64,000 bases of DNA from the NCBI GenBank assembly GCA_032173965.1, contig JAVUNC010000004.1, positions 25,335,001 to 25,399,000 of the forward strand. The letters are read 5' to 3'. Under the pieces are notes generated by a model. The model worked only from the letters and a program-made list of their open reading frames with translations. It was not told the DNA's origin and searched no databases. Positions 40,101 to 53,894 of this stretch are shown piece after piece. The DNA comes from Sitta carolinensis (lineage: Eukaryota; Chordata; Aves; Passeriformes; Sittidae). Positions within the stretch are counted from its first letter, which is position 1. Each line of letters opens with the position of its first letter. A program made the position numbers and the translations under genes.

Positions 40101-41969
40101 TTGACTAATCACCACTAATTTTTTTTATTTAAAAATTCAAATTTTAGACTTACTATCCAAGATGTAGAATACAAAAATGTGACTCTTTCCTGCTTGGGGA
40201 GACTTTAACCTCCCAGAAGCACAGTATGTCACTGGGATTCTGTTTCCCATCTGCAGCACCTTCTGAGTGCTCTGTACTCCCTGCTGCTTGCTCCAAGGGT
40301 GTGATGTGCTGCATCCTGGCTCTCCTGTGTGGGGTTGAGGTGCCTACAGTTAGGGCTGCAGCCATGAAAATGAAGGAAATTCTTGCCAGAGGAGTGGCTC
40401 CCAGGCGCTGAAGTGATACATGATTTAAAAGGAGTTTCTTGTTTTAGTGTGCTCATCTTTGTATGATGTATGGAAAATTTAGTGCCTCCTCTGAATTTTA
40501 TGGAACTAACCATACCTTCCCTATACCACTATTTAAAAACATTGGTCATTATCTGTAAGAATAGAAATTATCAATAATTAGCCACAGAAGCAACAAAATA
40601 ATACCTTTACATGTATGTGGACTCCACCTTATTTGAATGAGCTGATCATCACACTTACCCCATATTGATATAAAAAGATGTAAATTTGATCAGACCCTTA
40701 ATTAGTCTGTCCTGTAAACAAAAAGACATCTCAATGTAAAAAATGTTGTTAGGCATGCTGTGACCAGAAAGATACAAGGCATCTCAGCTGCAGAACTTCT
40801 CTAGGAAATGTTAAACTGCCAAGAGAAAGAAATTTTACTTATGGCATGGACAATTAAACATAGCCAAGTTACTAAAAGTAGTGTAATTTGGAAGCAAAAC
40901 CACAGTAAGATGCTGAGAACAAGCAATATGGGAAGTGAAGAATCATTGTGCAAGTTTCAGGAACTGTGCAAGTAGAAGCCTGATGGGTATGGTGTCAAGA
41001 GATCAAAATGTTACTGGCTTTGTTACAATTATATTTTTACTTTATTTTATTAAAAATGGCAATAAATCAATTTATGGTTATAAAGCTCTGAGGTTTTGCT
41101 TACCATTACTGTCTCTGCACTGAAGATTACTGGCATAGTGTTATCATTCTGTGATGATATTTGGTTATTTATTTATGTGTATTTCTAGTACTTGAGGTTG
41201 GCACTACCTAGAAAGGGCCAGAAATACAGTATTTGGCTTCACAGCTTCCTAATGCAGATCCAACGTCTCAGTTACACCATGATTCATTTAAAAGTGCTAG
41301 CACTGAATTGCAGACTTACTATGGCAGCACTTATTAAAAAACATACTCATTTGAAGCAGTAATTGTTCTGCTACCAGAGCACAGCCCTTCATAACATTCT
41401 TTTAACAGTATTTTTATGAAGATAGAACTTTAATTTTTCCAGTAGCTACAAAATGCAATGCATGAGTACCTTTCATTTATTTTTCATTATGTATCACTGC
41501 CTGGAGGCAATCATTAGCTAATTTGCTGATTTACAGTTGCAGTTTACTAGCTTTAAACAATGCTAAGTCATTATGATTCCATTCTTAGTGCTATGAGAGA
41601 AAAATAACTGTCCTTTTACTCTAAACTGCATAACAAAGTCTCTCAACCTGTGTTCTTCTAGCTTCCCTCAGATCTAATACTGTTATGTTGTTTTCTTTGC
41701 TAGAATTAACCCTAAATGTGTTTACTCTGTTCTCTGCAGAGAATTCTTATTTTGCCACCTATGACAATCCACATCAGTTTATCACAGAAAGTATCAGCTC
41801 TTGCTTACTCATTTCCTAATGAAATCAATGTTGAAAAATAAGTTGGCTACTGCTGGTTTTTCCTTAGTTGCTTGAGACATTTTTTTAGCATACTGTAAAA
41901 TGCAAGGAAATGAACTGTATGTAGTATGTCTGTTTAACTGCCCTAATATGTACGGATACGTGATGAGAC
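37101..41969. other. AT-rich unique DNA
   Basis: A 137-codon frame on the minus strand (37168-37581) is open by alternative start only. It is roughly the length expected once by chance in a window of this size and composition, and it shows no domain. A 16-base T run lies at 39368-39383. The stretch 41455-41600 carries octamer-like and ATTA-type motifs and may be conserved. Nothing else seen. Confidence 0.55.
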
Positions 41970-42240
41970 AAAATGCTCCTGTGCATGCTGGCAAAGGAGC
42001 ACAGGAAGCTGGTGGCAGGTGGGACAGCTCAGACACCAGCCTGCCCAGCTCCTCCTGTCACAGGAGGGCACATCCAGCTGCTGGAGGGTGGAGTGTCCCT
42101 GGAGGCACTGCAGAGCAGTGAGTGTCTGTCAGTGTGCCTGAAAGGGCTCTGAGCATCAGCAGCTGGAGAGTGGCTGCAATCTCAGGCTCAGGAAGGGCAT
42201 CATCTCTGGACAAAGCACTCTGGTGAAAACTAAAGCCTCT
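41970..42240. other. GC-richer block, origin unknown
   Basis: Purine- and CTG-rich sequence ('ggtggcaggtgggacagctc', 'ggagggtggagtgtccctgg') stands out from its AT-rich surroundings. I could not place it in CR1 or in the LTR families seen here, and no matching direct repeats flank it. Possibly an old retroelement fragment. Confidence 0.35.
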
Positions 42241-45200
42241 TGTCTTCAGTATCTTCCATGTATTGTCTCTAGGAAGACCTAAGAATTAATGAGTGGTTAG
42301 GGATTCTCATAAAGTTAAAAACCTTTCTGTTGATATGATTTAAAAAAATCTCTTAAATATAATTTAAAATTGGATGCAATATGTGTTTTTCTCAAAACAT
42401 CTGAATGAACCTAAGTTTTGGAAACAGAGTAAACAATTTCTAAGAAAAATCTTCACAGCCTTCTGGTACAATTTATAAACCTGTAGCTGAAATTTCTGTT
42501 CGCAATGTAAAAAAAACCCATAATAGGTATGTGTTATGAAGCTGTACCAGACAGCTAAAATTTACATTGCCATATTACATATGATCAATCTTAGCCTACC
42601 TAATGTGTTACAGTTGCATGTTTTCAGCATAAACTGTGAAAAAATAACAGATCAAATCTGCTGAGGAGTCTAAGATGTCTAAGAACCTCAGTCCTGTAAC
42701 AGCACTAGATTGTCAATTAAACTGCAACTCATTTTCTAAGTGCTCTGAGGTAATTTAAACCACAGCAAGATAGATCTAAACTACTGTGGGATGGCCCTAC
42801 AGTCACGCAGTCCTCTCATAAAACATGGACACACCTTTCTTTCCTTTGATCGCTTACGAACAAGCAGTAGGTACTTGATAAAAAACGTGGACTTAACCAG
42901 ACACAGTGGGTGTGTTTTTGAATAAGGAGGATTTTTGATTTCACTTTCTCCATTAAAAGGCCTTTGGTATATAAATTAGGTACTTAAGTTGAAAAATGAA
43001 GAACTAATCTAAAATGACTGGAATTGCAATTCAAACTATAGTCTGGATATCTTCCAGTTGTCTTAAGAGAAATTAAGGAAAGAATCCAAGTGTTCTGGAG
43101 AAGAAAAAGAAAAAAAGCCCAACGTGTAAATTTGTCCTGTGGCGTAAGATACTGTAATAAAGGAAATTATACCAGTAGAGCTGTAAGACATTCTTACTTA
43201 AATTAGCAATAATGAAATAATGAAATAACAAATGTGACAGCATGCCTAGTTTCATTTTTGGATAATTCTGAAAAACAGCACCTTTTTGTGACAACAACAT
43301 GTAATCAAATTAATGGTAACTTTGCAATGATATTTCATCTAACACAGAGATTTATTTTGAGGCTTTTACATTTTGGCATTCATTGACAAATAATCCCCAA
43401 AACCTCATGACATTGAGTTAGCCATAACTATTTGAAAACAAACAACATTTTAAAAGATTACATGATTAAATAATTTTCAGAACTCTCACATTTTCTGAAA
43501 TGTGCCCCTGTGACCTTACTGGCTTCCTTGTTAGTGCCAGACTTTCTCAGGAATTACTCTGATATTACTGGTGTATGAGCCTAAGAATGTCACTTTTTCT
43601 TTGCCTACTACTTTAAATAATCACTTGTAATATAGCTAATTTCTTGCACAAAAAATGGACTGTGAACTTCTCTCACCATTTATATGTGTTCCCTCCATTC
43701 TGCAAAAATTTGCTTTCATCCTTACACCTACAGAAAACGTAGTAAGAAAAACCAATTCCCCAGTCTGCCTCCTCCTGAAATTCTTCAAGGGTCAGAACAT
43801 AACTCTCTTTTCTCCAGTAATAAAAATGTACTGAGTTTTGACTCTTTCCGATTACTATAGTGCTGACGATCTACAGGACAAACCGGCCTTCATCCCAGCT
43901 CACTCCAGTAGCTGGTGCTTGCCACACGTTATTGTTCTCAGTTTAATGCATACTACACCACTATCAGAAATGTGCCAGACCACTCAATATTATTTCAATG
44001 ACTGAATACCTTCATGTGTTTCCATACATATTTTGGAGTATGAGTCACTGCCTTCCTTAAATCCTGCAGGGGAAAAGGCAGAACTGTGTTGAGAAGGATT
44101 TTTTTTTTTTTAAACTAGGTTATTTATTCCCACCTATGTATATGATTAGAAAATCTGAAAGTAAATGCAAAGTCAGTAAAAGGTGTGAGGATGCCAGGAT
44201 CTGACTCAGTAGCATACATTCAGATAAAGTTTAGTGAAGTGCTGTTGCAACACTTCCACAGAGCTTCAGACAGCTCTAAAGCACAGGAAGAATATTCTCC
44301 TACTGGCTCATAGGCTCCATAATTCAAACACATGCAATCATATCCATAGAATTTGCAAGTCCAGATTAAAAAAATTAGTCTTGAAAGCAAGTGTTAAAGC
44401 TGAGCCAGCAGAATGGCAGGTAAATCCCCACTTATCTTTCTCTAGTGCTGTTTCATTATGCCACTCCTACCACTGGTTTGCATACTGAACTGAAGAAAAA
44501 AAGGGAGATGTTAGTAGGAGTAAAGTGTTAGCAATAGATGATGTTCCAATGGCTAAATTGCATATAAAAGAATAAAACTGTTAATTGTTCAAAGCATTTC
44601 AAAGGTTGCGTGCATGCCTAGGGATTTGGTAGGATAACTAATATCAGAACTGTTTGGGAAGGAGGATGATGTTTACAACCTTTTTTGTCCTATCTTGAAT
44701 CTTACTAACATAGCTTTGTTTATCCTTTTGATTCATTCATTTGCATTTTTGTGTCTGCATTATATGTGCAGAAATTGAACAGTCCAGATAATAGCTGTGC
44801 CACTTAAATAAATAAGGATGTCATTAAATTCAGCAAGTTTTCTGCAACCTGCCTCCCACATTATTGTCATAAATGGATCACAGATATTGGTTTGAAAAAC
44901 AAAATAAAATACAATTACCATCAAGTGGTTACTGTTCAAAGTGAAAGGATGACAAGCTTGAAAAATGAGAATCAGAGAGTGCACAGTAAGTTCAAAATTT
45001 TGTAACAGACCAATAAATTCCACATGAATGGTTTGTGCATAATGAATATATTTAGGACATTAAGTACAAAGGCCAGGAATTATGGCCAATTCATGTGACA
45101 AGCACCAATGGATACTTTCCAAATCCCACTGGCCACCTTCACAGAGTTTAAAACTAGTAAGCAAGCATGTTCATCCATCATACTTTCTTGTACCAGAGAA

Positions 45201-46299
45201 ATGTATCTGAAGGTCAACCTACATTATTATATCAATTTCAAGTATGTGATTGATGCTATTTTTAGTAAAGGCCAGCCTGGCCCAACAATGTGTAGGACAA
45301 TGGCTACAGATAGTACTATAGTTTGAGTCCACGAGGAATCAAGTTTTTAAAAAAACTGGTATGTTTTGAGAGAGAACTAGATCTGGCAACTCAAAATAGT
45401 CATGGCCAAATAGGTTTAAGCAAATAGTGTAGTTCGAACTGTTGCCTGGTGACAAGTTAGAAAGTGAGCATCTCGTTCCTGTTAACACCAGAGGTTATAA
45501 TCTCACAAAAGACAATATTCTTAAAATTTGACAGGAGATAGGACTAGTGGAAAAAAGAATGGCCTACTAAAATATTTCAGGAAAATAATCCAAAATTTCT
45601 GAAGCTGAATGAACAATTGTTTGCTAATAACTTAAAATGCTGTCCTTGGCCCAAAAGATATGTCTCCAGAGGAAGAATTTAATGGTGTTTCTAAACAATA
45701 GAAATGTATATCACATAAAATGTGAAGGTCTGTTTAATTCTTAAATTGTGAGAAAAATGAAATTTGGGATTTTGCTGGTGTTTACTGATGTGAAATAGAT
45801 ACAGAGAAGGATGTAAAACCTCCTAATATATCATGGCTTCAATTTTGCAGGCACACAAGACCTAATCCAGCAAGGCGTTGGCTGTTACGAGACTTCCTGA
45901 AATGTATCAGTTTGATTGAACCATTCAGCTTCACAAACTTCAGAAATGCACGTTCAGAGAAATGTAACACGTATTATCTGTTACGAACAACTGACCAGTC
46001 TTGTTCAGCCAGCAATGTGTGTCACAGCACAAGTACAGTCAGTTCAGCCCTGTGGTTAAGCTAAGGGACAACGATGGCAGAAAGCGCTGGAAAGTGCAGA
46101 CAACTGAAGAGCACGCAGTCAGTCCTGACCTGCCCCACACTGACAAGGCAGCAATGCAAGAAGACACCACCCATGCAGAATGGAAGGGGAGAATCAGATA
46201 CATAAAATCCCCTTTCTTCAGGTATGATTCTCCAGCATGGTAAGTCCTTTGGTGCCGATTGAATTTTATGGAATTGAAAGGATTCAGATCTTTCCATGT
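42241..46299. other. AT-rich unique DNA with an exon-like island
   Basis: Mostly featureless. The segment 45851-46239 is bounded by an acceptor-like 'caattttgcag' and donor-like 'catg|gtaagt' (also 'ttcag|gtatga' at 46222). It holds eight CpGs within about 240 bp. The plus-strand frame over it is broken by a stop just before 46001, so if it is an exon it is more likely non-coding. Confidence 0.5.
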
Positions 46300-46700
46300 C
46301 TGTCATTTCTTATTTTGCTATACTCCCAACACCTTCTCTCATGTTCTCCTCTCTTGTCTCTCCTCCACTCCATTACTTTCATTCCCTTTTCTCCTCTTTA
46401 TGAGTAATCCTCTTCTCTCAGCCCAATGATTTATTGCTTTGTTCTCATTCTCTCAGCCAGAATTTTAATCTCTCTCTTTTTCACTGGGGCATGGTATTCC
46501 ACTGCTCCAAGTACTTCTGTCTTTCCTTAGACTGCATTCTTTTATTTCAACCATCTTTACATTTTTCTGTGAAAACTCAAGTTTGCTGTCCTTGCTTGCT
46601 TTCATCACCTGCTCTCTCTATCTTATTTTTATTGCTTTCTCACATCTCTTTTCCCTTTTTTGCTGCAAGTTTCATTGAGGTTCTTCTTTGTTTCTAAATC
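46300..46700. other. Pyrimidine-rich stretch
   Basis: The plus strand is strongly enriched in T and C with many CTCT/TTCTC runs ('ctctctctttttcact'). No perfect repeat and no gene. Possibly degenerate simple sequence. Confidence 0.6.
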
Positions 46701-49700
46701 AGTACACTTGTACCACTTCAAATTCCAAATAAAAAAGCTGGTCCATTGCCTACTCAAGATGTATTCTAGCAATTTCCTTTCAGATGCCAGAAAATTGTAC
46801 AATCTGGAGGTTATTTTATTCTTGCCAATTCTCTTTCAAAGCACTTTAATTATCAGTGAATGTATAATTTGCATGGATGCAAAAACAGTCTAAGATAGTC
46901 TTGCAACTGTTCCCTTCCTGAAATATCTGTTTTCTACAGTTTTAGGAAACAGAATAATTCTCAAGATAAAACAGTTCTGACTCGCAAGCTGGGAAGAGTA
47001 TCGCTCTTAGCATATGTCATTGCTTGCAAGATATAAACACTGCTCTTGTGAAACTAATCTGATGCACTGCATCTGTAATTTTTTTTTCCATTTCATTACA
47101 CTGCAGAAAAGTTTACGCAATCTGATGTGATTTGAAACAACTGCATGATAAATCCGTACAGAATAGTAAGTGTTTCTTATATAAATGACCTTTCTAATAT
47201 AAATAAAAAACTTTGCCAGTATTAGCGAAACATGCCAAAATGACTGACCTGAACAACCTTTTTTTTTTTTTTTCCTACTGTGTTCCTTTTAATAACTCGT
47301 TTAGCAGGCTATTGGGGTATTGACTGAAATATGAGGCTTAAGTCTGGGGCAAACCCAGACTCTCAAATCTGAATTCTGATTCCCACTCTTTGTTGAAGAT
47401 TTCATTCCCCAAGATCTAACCCCAAAATCTCAATCTGTTCTTTAAAATTTTAAGCACTAGTTTAATTGTTTTCTACTTTATAATGTAATTTAAGCTACAG
47501 TCATGCCTTTTAAGTAAATTGAAATGGATCTGTTGTACAGATTAAAGATGATTTCCCATTATGTTTCTACTGCTTAGTGAGTGCATATTTGTGTGTTTTC
47601 ACAGAGAAAAGGATGGAGTTTTGCATCTAGCTGTGGTGCATCTGTGAAAAGGCTGTTTGTTGAATAACTCTGGTGTTGAGATTAACCTACATCAATCCTT
47701 TCATTTGAGTGCAAGAAGAAAAAATTCTACAGGAACATTATGTTAAAATTAGAATAATTATTAATTCACAACACCTAGTTTTCCTTACTAATGACTTTCA
47801 TTGTAATCAGACTTTCCAAAACAAAAAAAATATTCTGTTCAGTTTAGACTTAAGATGTGTGAAAGTTCAGCGGACAGGGAGCGTTATCTTTAATTCTAGG
47901 AAAATCACCACTTAAAGTAAGGGAATAAAGCAACTTAGTGCTTGGTGTTTGACAAATAGATTCCTTTAAGATACTTTTTGTTAAAGTTAGTTCCTAAGAG
48001 ACCTAAAAATCATGTATGTGAGTTGGATTTGCTTGATGCAAGACTTTTCACTGTAGACTCTGTTGAAACCAACAGCTATTTTTAGATTCCCTTACATACG
48101 TGCTGAAAAAGGCTCATCTGGCAAGATGAATGTGCTTTTTAATACCACATTCACTGTGACAGTGATGACACACTGCCTATAAACTGCAGCTTGTAGACAT
48201 AAGTCAAGCATTCAAAAGAGACCTCTGCATCATATATCTTATATTCCAGTTCTCAAAACTTAGATCAAAGATATCAAAAATGAGATATGATGAAAGAGGC
48301 ACCATCTATAAATTGGAGTAGAATGCTTCTGGTTGACAACAGAGGAGATGGAGCAAAAATATGAAGAATAGAAAACATGGTGTTGGAGCGTGACTCAATT
48401 TTCTGTCTCACCCTCATCATGAAATGGCTTTTTATTAAAGTCAGCAGTATCAAGAAAGAATCCCAGGTCCAGGAGATCAAAAGGTTCAGTATCCAGACAG
48501 TAGTGTGTTGCATGAATCAGCAATATCTATGGGGGATGACTGCAAGAAAAGCAACCCCTGTATTTTTTTTTGTCAGAAATCTATGGTGAAGGAAAGGTTG
48601 CACGGCAGCAGTAAGGCTGCAAAGAAAAATACCAAGAGCATAGTTCTCAGTTTCTGGTTTACCTTTTCTTTTTTTCTTCTTTTAAATGTATATTACAGAC
48701 ACAAATTAATGGATCATTATACATATTGTGGTTACTTGTCCCAAAAAAGGAAACCTGTGCAGTTAATATAAACACATTTTTAAAATAGTCAGACTTTGTG
48801 CTAATAAATTTAATGTGCAGAGTATATGACTCACAGAAAGTGCAGGTGTGCAGGAAGCACCTCAATGATCAGACAATATTACAAGTTGCAAACAGAGACA
48901 TGAATATCTTTTCATTGCATTTCCATCTACTTCACGTGCAACAGTTTTCATTAAAAACCTAACTTTCAAAATGCAAAGTTCAATAGAATTTATTCTTCTG
49001 TAAGAACTTCTTGTGGCTTGGTTAAAGACATTTATTACAAACATATCTGATACTTTCACACATCCTGTTCATAGACATCAGTATACTCTGAATAGGTCTA
49101 GTTGAGAACTTCATAGTTCCTAAGCTTTCCCACCTATGCATCCACTATACATCTAAACAGAGTGAGAGAACAGGCCTGAAAACCAGAACACAATGCCAAA
49201 ATGGGGCATATCTGCACAACTGCTTCCTAGCAGATTCTGACTGGTGCCACAAAATCTAATTCCTCATTCCTCTGCACACATTACATCTTGCTTTCTCTCT
49301 AGAAAGAACCTTGAAGCTGCTGACTTTTTTATTTCAAGTGCTGACTGGACTGAAAATTTTCAAAGACCTACTGATCAGAGGCTGGCTGAAAACTTCCGTT
49401 ATAAGACAGAACCGAACTTTTCATGAGGAATTAAAGCTTTGCAGCTTCTAGCATCAACACACAATTATGTCATGACTTTCATGAAGAGTCTGGTAGTGCA
49501 CTGTAACCCACAATTTTACAGTTCCTGTTCCTGAGACAGAACCTCCTCAGGGATCAGACAGAGATATGGAGTGAGCTTCAGTATGAAGCTTTCACAACCC
49601 AATTTTCTTTCCCTCTTACTGCAGTCAAAACTTATTAATTTCTTTAAATATACACAAGTTCTAACCCAGATAGAGCCAGGTTAAATTATGTTTGTCCTTA

Positions 49701-52700
49701 ACAGAACCAAGACTTCCAGCTAAAACAATCAGGCTCATTTAATATGCTTACTTATGGTGCTCAGTTCCCATGCAGGGACTGACATAACACTAGAGAAAAT
49801 TCCTACGCATAATGGAAACTCTTTCAGAGAACAATGTGTGTTCGTGTTTCATATTTGTACACTAGATACACAACTTTGGAATCTTAGATAAACACAAATA
49901 AATAAAATCAATGCACTTCACAACTGAAGATAGTTGAAACTCTCTAGTTTCCCATATCTTAGTAAAAAATATTGTGAACATTTTAACATCTCATCAAATA
50001 ACTTAGTTACAACATCCCATTTATTTTCCAAGCTCTTCATGGGCCCTTTTCAGTTCCTATTTACTGTGAAAGGGATCTTATTTCAGTCTAGATCAGTACC
50101 TACAGTATCTTACAATTTCTAGTTTAACAGGATTATTAGTCTTATACCTAAAGCATAATGTTCCAAACCACAACACCTGTTATTATTAAGCAAAGAAATT
50201 ACAGTAATCTTCTGAAATGACCATCACTGTGAGACTGGCTCAGTTATCTCCAAGGGATAACTTTATAGCTTTGAGAATTGACATATTATTATGTCCTGAA
50301 ATTCATGCAGGGAATGGTATTGTGGCTGTAAATCACAAGAGCAACTCAGACAGTGGCCAGCACCCCTTGGAATAATCTTTATATTCCTGTTTTGCTCAAT
50401 AAGCCTCTTAGTTGAAAGATTACCCAAGATGAGGTTTTTTTCTCCAGGACTGGTAAAGGATAGCTCCCGTGTCTTTGACAGCTGCTTAATAAAATTTAAA
50501 CAAGCTTTTTTGTTGGGCATTAATCTGTACTTATACTCCTCGAAGGACTATAAAGGGCAAACAACTCAAATCCAAAGTCAATTTTTCTTTTGTTATTTGC
50601 TTTAGGCATATTTAAAACTAAACTGCTAATCTAAAATCCTGGAAGCAACTGTAACAATTAAAATAAATAAATCAAGTCATCACACTTGGATTGTACTAAC
50701 ATTTCAGCAATTATTACATTTTTTGCTTTGTCTGACAGAGATACCCTGCCCTTGTTAACTGAGTCTACTCAAAAATCTTGTTGAAAGAGCAGGTTGCACC
50801 ACAGTCCTGAGACAAGACCTTTCCTGCTTGGCACACATTGAAATGTTAATTTGAAGTTTACAGCTTTTATTGCAGCCTTGGCCAGTGTGCAGTAAAAGAG
50901 ACCCACCCTTCTCTTGACTGCCAGCTATAAACCAGAGTAACATCAGGACAGTCTGGAGCTTCATCCCACTGTCTTTCTAATTCCATTCTGGGAAAAATGT
51001 ATTACAGTAACTTCTTACTGATTGCATTAGGGTTGATAATTGTTACTGCTACTCCCAGATGTTGTTTAGGTTTTTAAGCCTGTTGCTGAGAAGAATAAGA
51101 TGACATAGTAACATTTGTGATCACTTGCTGGGTGGCCCAACTAGGAGTATCTCAAGGTACCAAAGCCTGCTAAAGCCCACCCAGCGGTAATTTTCTTGGA
51201 AATAGCTAGAAATACAACTGTTCTCACATCTCTCAGTCTTTCAGAATAGCCACTGTGGATTAACAGTGGTTCAATTTACAGATTTTTTGCTTTATTACAT
51301 TGTTTACACTACTGAACCTCGGGAGATGAAATCAGGCTTACATGACCACCTGCCAATATAAAATGTGACTATCCTTATCTCCAAGTGCCAAATAGATAGT
51401 ACATATAAATACATTCTTAAGCACTCCGATGATTAAACAACAACCCTGAGAATCTTGCTGGTTTTGTTAATTTAGTGTTCATTTTCTTTACCTCTATATT
51501 CTCCTCCTCTCAGTGGATGAAGTAGGCTACAGCAACATTTGCTCTCTTTTCAGAATTTTTAACAATGACTTTCAGAATTTTCTTTCCTTAATAAGGTAAT
51601 TATAAAGCAATCATAAAATTATAGGCTGTATCAGGCAGATGTCAAAGCATTAGGTTCAAAATGCTTTGAACTTAGAAACAAACTATATGCTTAGTTTTTT
51701 CACTTTATTTTTCTAAGAAGGTCAGCAAATCTCAGGACAGTTCAAGAATACAACCTACAGTAAAGAAACTTACAGTGTAAAATTAACCAGCACTTTCAGA
51801 AGAGCTAAAGAGATCTTTAAAAAAAACAAATCATTATATCAGGAGGCATCATTTTGAGAGGATGGAAAATACATGAAAAATTCTTAAAGGTGGTTTCCTC
51901 CCCAAAATAATGTTCCAGTTTTATATCATAGCTACTCAACACCTAAGTCATACAAATCTGTACACTCATACTTACTGTGGCAACACAGATAGAACAGATC
52001 TAAAGGAAATTGTTTAATGAGATTATCCCCCAAATAGGGAGGGAAAAGCCTCATGTTACTGAAGGTGGGAAGTTTATTTTAAGAGCTTCCAGCTTTCATT
52101 AATTATTTCTCTTCTACAGAATGTTAAACAGTTTCTCAGACTTTATTCAGTGACCTGTTTGCTTATCCTCAAATATTCTGATCAAGAATGGATGAGCTGG
52201 CATTTTCCAGAGTGGAAGTGTAGTACTTTGTACCAATTCCCTTCCTCCAACACAAACAACAAATGACTATGTACTCTGTACACAACTACTGAGGTCCTGA
52301 GGAAAGAAAGTAGGGCCTTTAAAAGTCTCCTTTTTTTCAAAACTGAATTTCACCTCAACATCCTCATTCAGCCAGGACTATCAAAACAGTATTGCCACTT
52401 TGCCACACTGTAGTCTACCTTAATCCTAGAAAAGTCACGACTCTGTTAAAAGAGACAGGTAGGATTTTTTTTTTTTAAAGATAAAATAATTTAACCCTCC
52501 CACCCCCTTTAAGTTTTCTACAAAATGAATAGCATGTAAGAAAGAATCTAAGTTATTTAGAATTTAAGTCTTCTGTTCCAAAATAATTTAAGGACTTAGA
52601 AGCCTACTTTGTTTGCAAATTTTGCGTAATTTAGGATCTTAATTTTTTGGATCCTGGATAAACAAAGCAAACATACTGGAAATTATGACATCCAAGATGG

Positions 52701-53181
52701 ATATACTTTCTTGAAAGATATACAGGAAAACTTAGACAATTAAGCATGGTATCCCACAGTGCTGTACTGTTCACTACCCTTTAGCTGTCCTTTTGGAAAG
52801 GATGACAAAAGAGCATTGAATGACCCTTGATCCTCTCCAATGAGGTATTCAGATGCAATTGTTTGGTTTGCAGGAAGGAAGTCCTGCTCCCAGAACTGAA
52901 CCTGCTGTAGTGGAGAGGTATGCAAGTTATTTTTGCGGACATTCTACAAGAGGTTGAATCTTCTAAAAGTAATCTAGATGACTGGAATAAAAGTAGCTTT
53001 TTCACTTTTTAAATTTTTTTTATTTTTTTTTTAAATCCAGGATTTCATTCATCTAAGATGTGAGACACTGACTTGCAGTTTTTCCTCTACTTCATTCCTG
53101 ATGCTCCCAACTCAAGTGGATCGCGCTGGACTGTAACATATTCTGCCCAAGGAAAAACACTCTCACTCCCCTTCATCCTGC
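46701..53181. other. AT-rich unique DNA
   Basis: No gene recognised. Contains a 15-base T run at 47259-47273. One short ATG frame, 50755-50964 on the minus strand (69 codons), begins with a signal-peptide-like stretch (MKLQTVLMLLWFIAG) but is otherwise unsupported. Nothing else seen. Confidence 0.55.
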
Positions 53182-53186
53182 ACAGC

Positions 53187-53889
53187 TGTCTTGGGTCGCA
53201 GTGCAGGATGTCACCAGGAGCATGTATTCACCATCTGTTGAAACTGGGCCAGGGGGCTGGGGGTGTGGTGGTCCTCTGTTAGTAGGCCAGCTGTTAAAAA
53301 ACACGTGGGGCAGTTTTCTTTATCTCTTCCATAACTCATCCTTGTCCAGGGAGAGATCTTCTACTAATGGACCACTGAGACTCATTTCATGACTGATAAA
53401 TTTACATCATCCCACTGGGAGATGCTCCATCCAGGGGGAGGAGCCAAGCATTCCTACCTGGGTAAAAATCGGAGATTTGGAACACCAAGGCAGCCTTCTC
53501 ACTGGATTCCCAGAGGATGACCAGGCCCATCTACAGCACCACTCGACCTTCAGAGGAAATCTACACTTCTCTACAGGATCATTGCTTTAACAGAACCACA
53601 TCTGCCACTCCAGGAAGACTGCAGCCACCTTTTAATGGGACTGCTACCAACACCCTGACCCACAGGGTGTCAGGTTGTGTTCTGAGTCTGTCAGTGGCTT
53701 TGGTTCTTGTACTACTGCATTTTTTTTTTAACTTTCCTAATAAAGAACTGTCATTCCTATTCCCATACCTTTGCCTGAGAGCCCCTTAATTTCAAAATTA
53801 TAATAATTCAGAGGGAGGGGGTTTACATTCTTCATTCTAAGGGAGGCTCCTGCCTTCCTTAGCAGACACCTGTCGTTCAAACCGAGACA
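53187..53889 (+). mobile_element. Solo LTR, 703 bp, ERVL-like (young copy 2)
   Basis: Same limits as the copy at 25483 (TGTCTTGGG...CGAGACA) and about 99% identical to it; AATAAA is at 53739-53744. Unlike copy 1, its flanks do not match: 'acagc' before and 'acaat' after. The sequence right after it is CR1 (53895 onward), while the sequence before it is not. The absence of a clean TSD in so young a copy suggests rearrangement after insertion. Confidence 0.93.
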
Positions 53890-53894
53890 ACAAT

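Noticed and set aside
40195..40250. Short GDFNLPE-like translation resembling a LINE endonuclease motif
   Set aside because: The match covers only a few residues, and the sequence on either side does not continue as CR1 or another LINE endonuclease.
46001..46243. 80-codon hydrophilic frame considered as a coding exon
   Set aside because: It begins at TTG, not ATG, and a stop codon lies a few codons upstream, so it does not fill the exon-like interval.
25483..53889. The two identical LTRs as the ends of one provirus
   Set aside because: They are 27 kb apart, the sequence between has no retroviral genes and includes other complete insertions, and copy 1 has its own target duplication.
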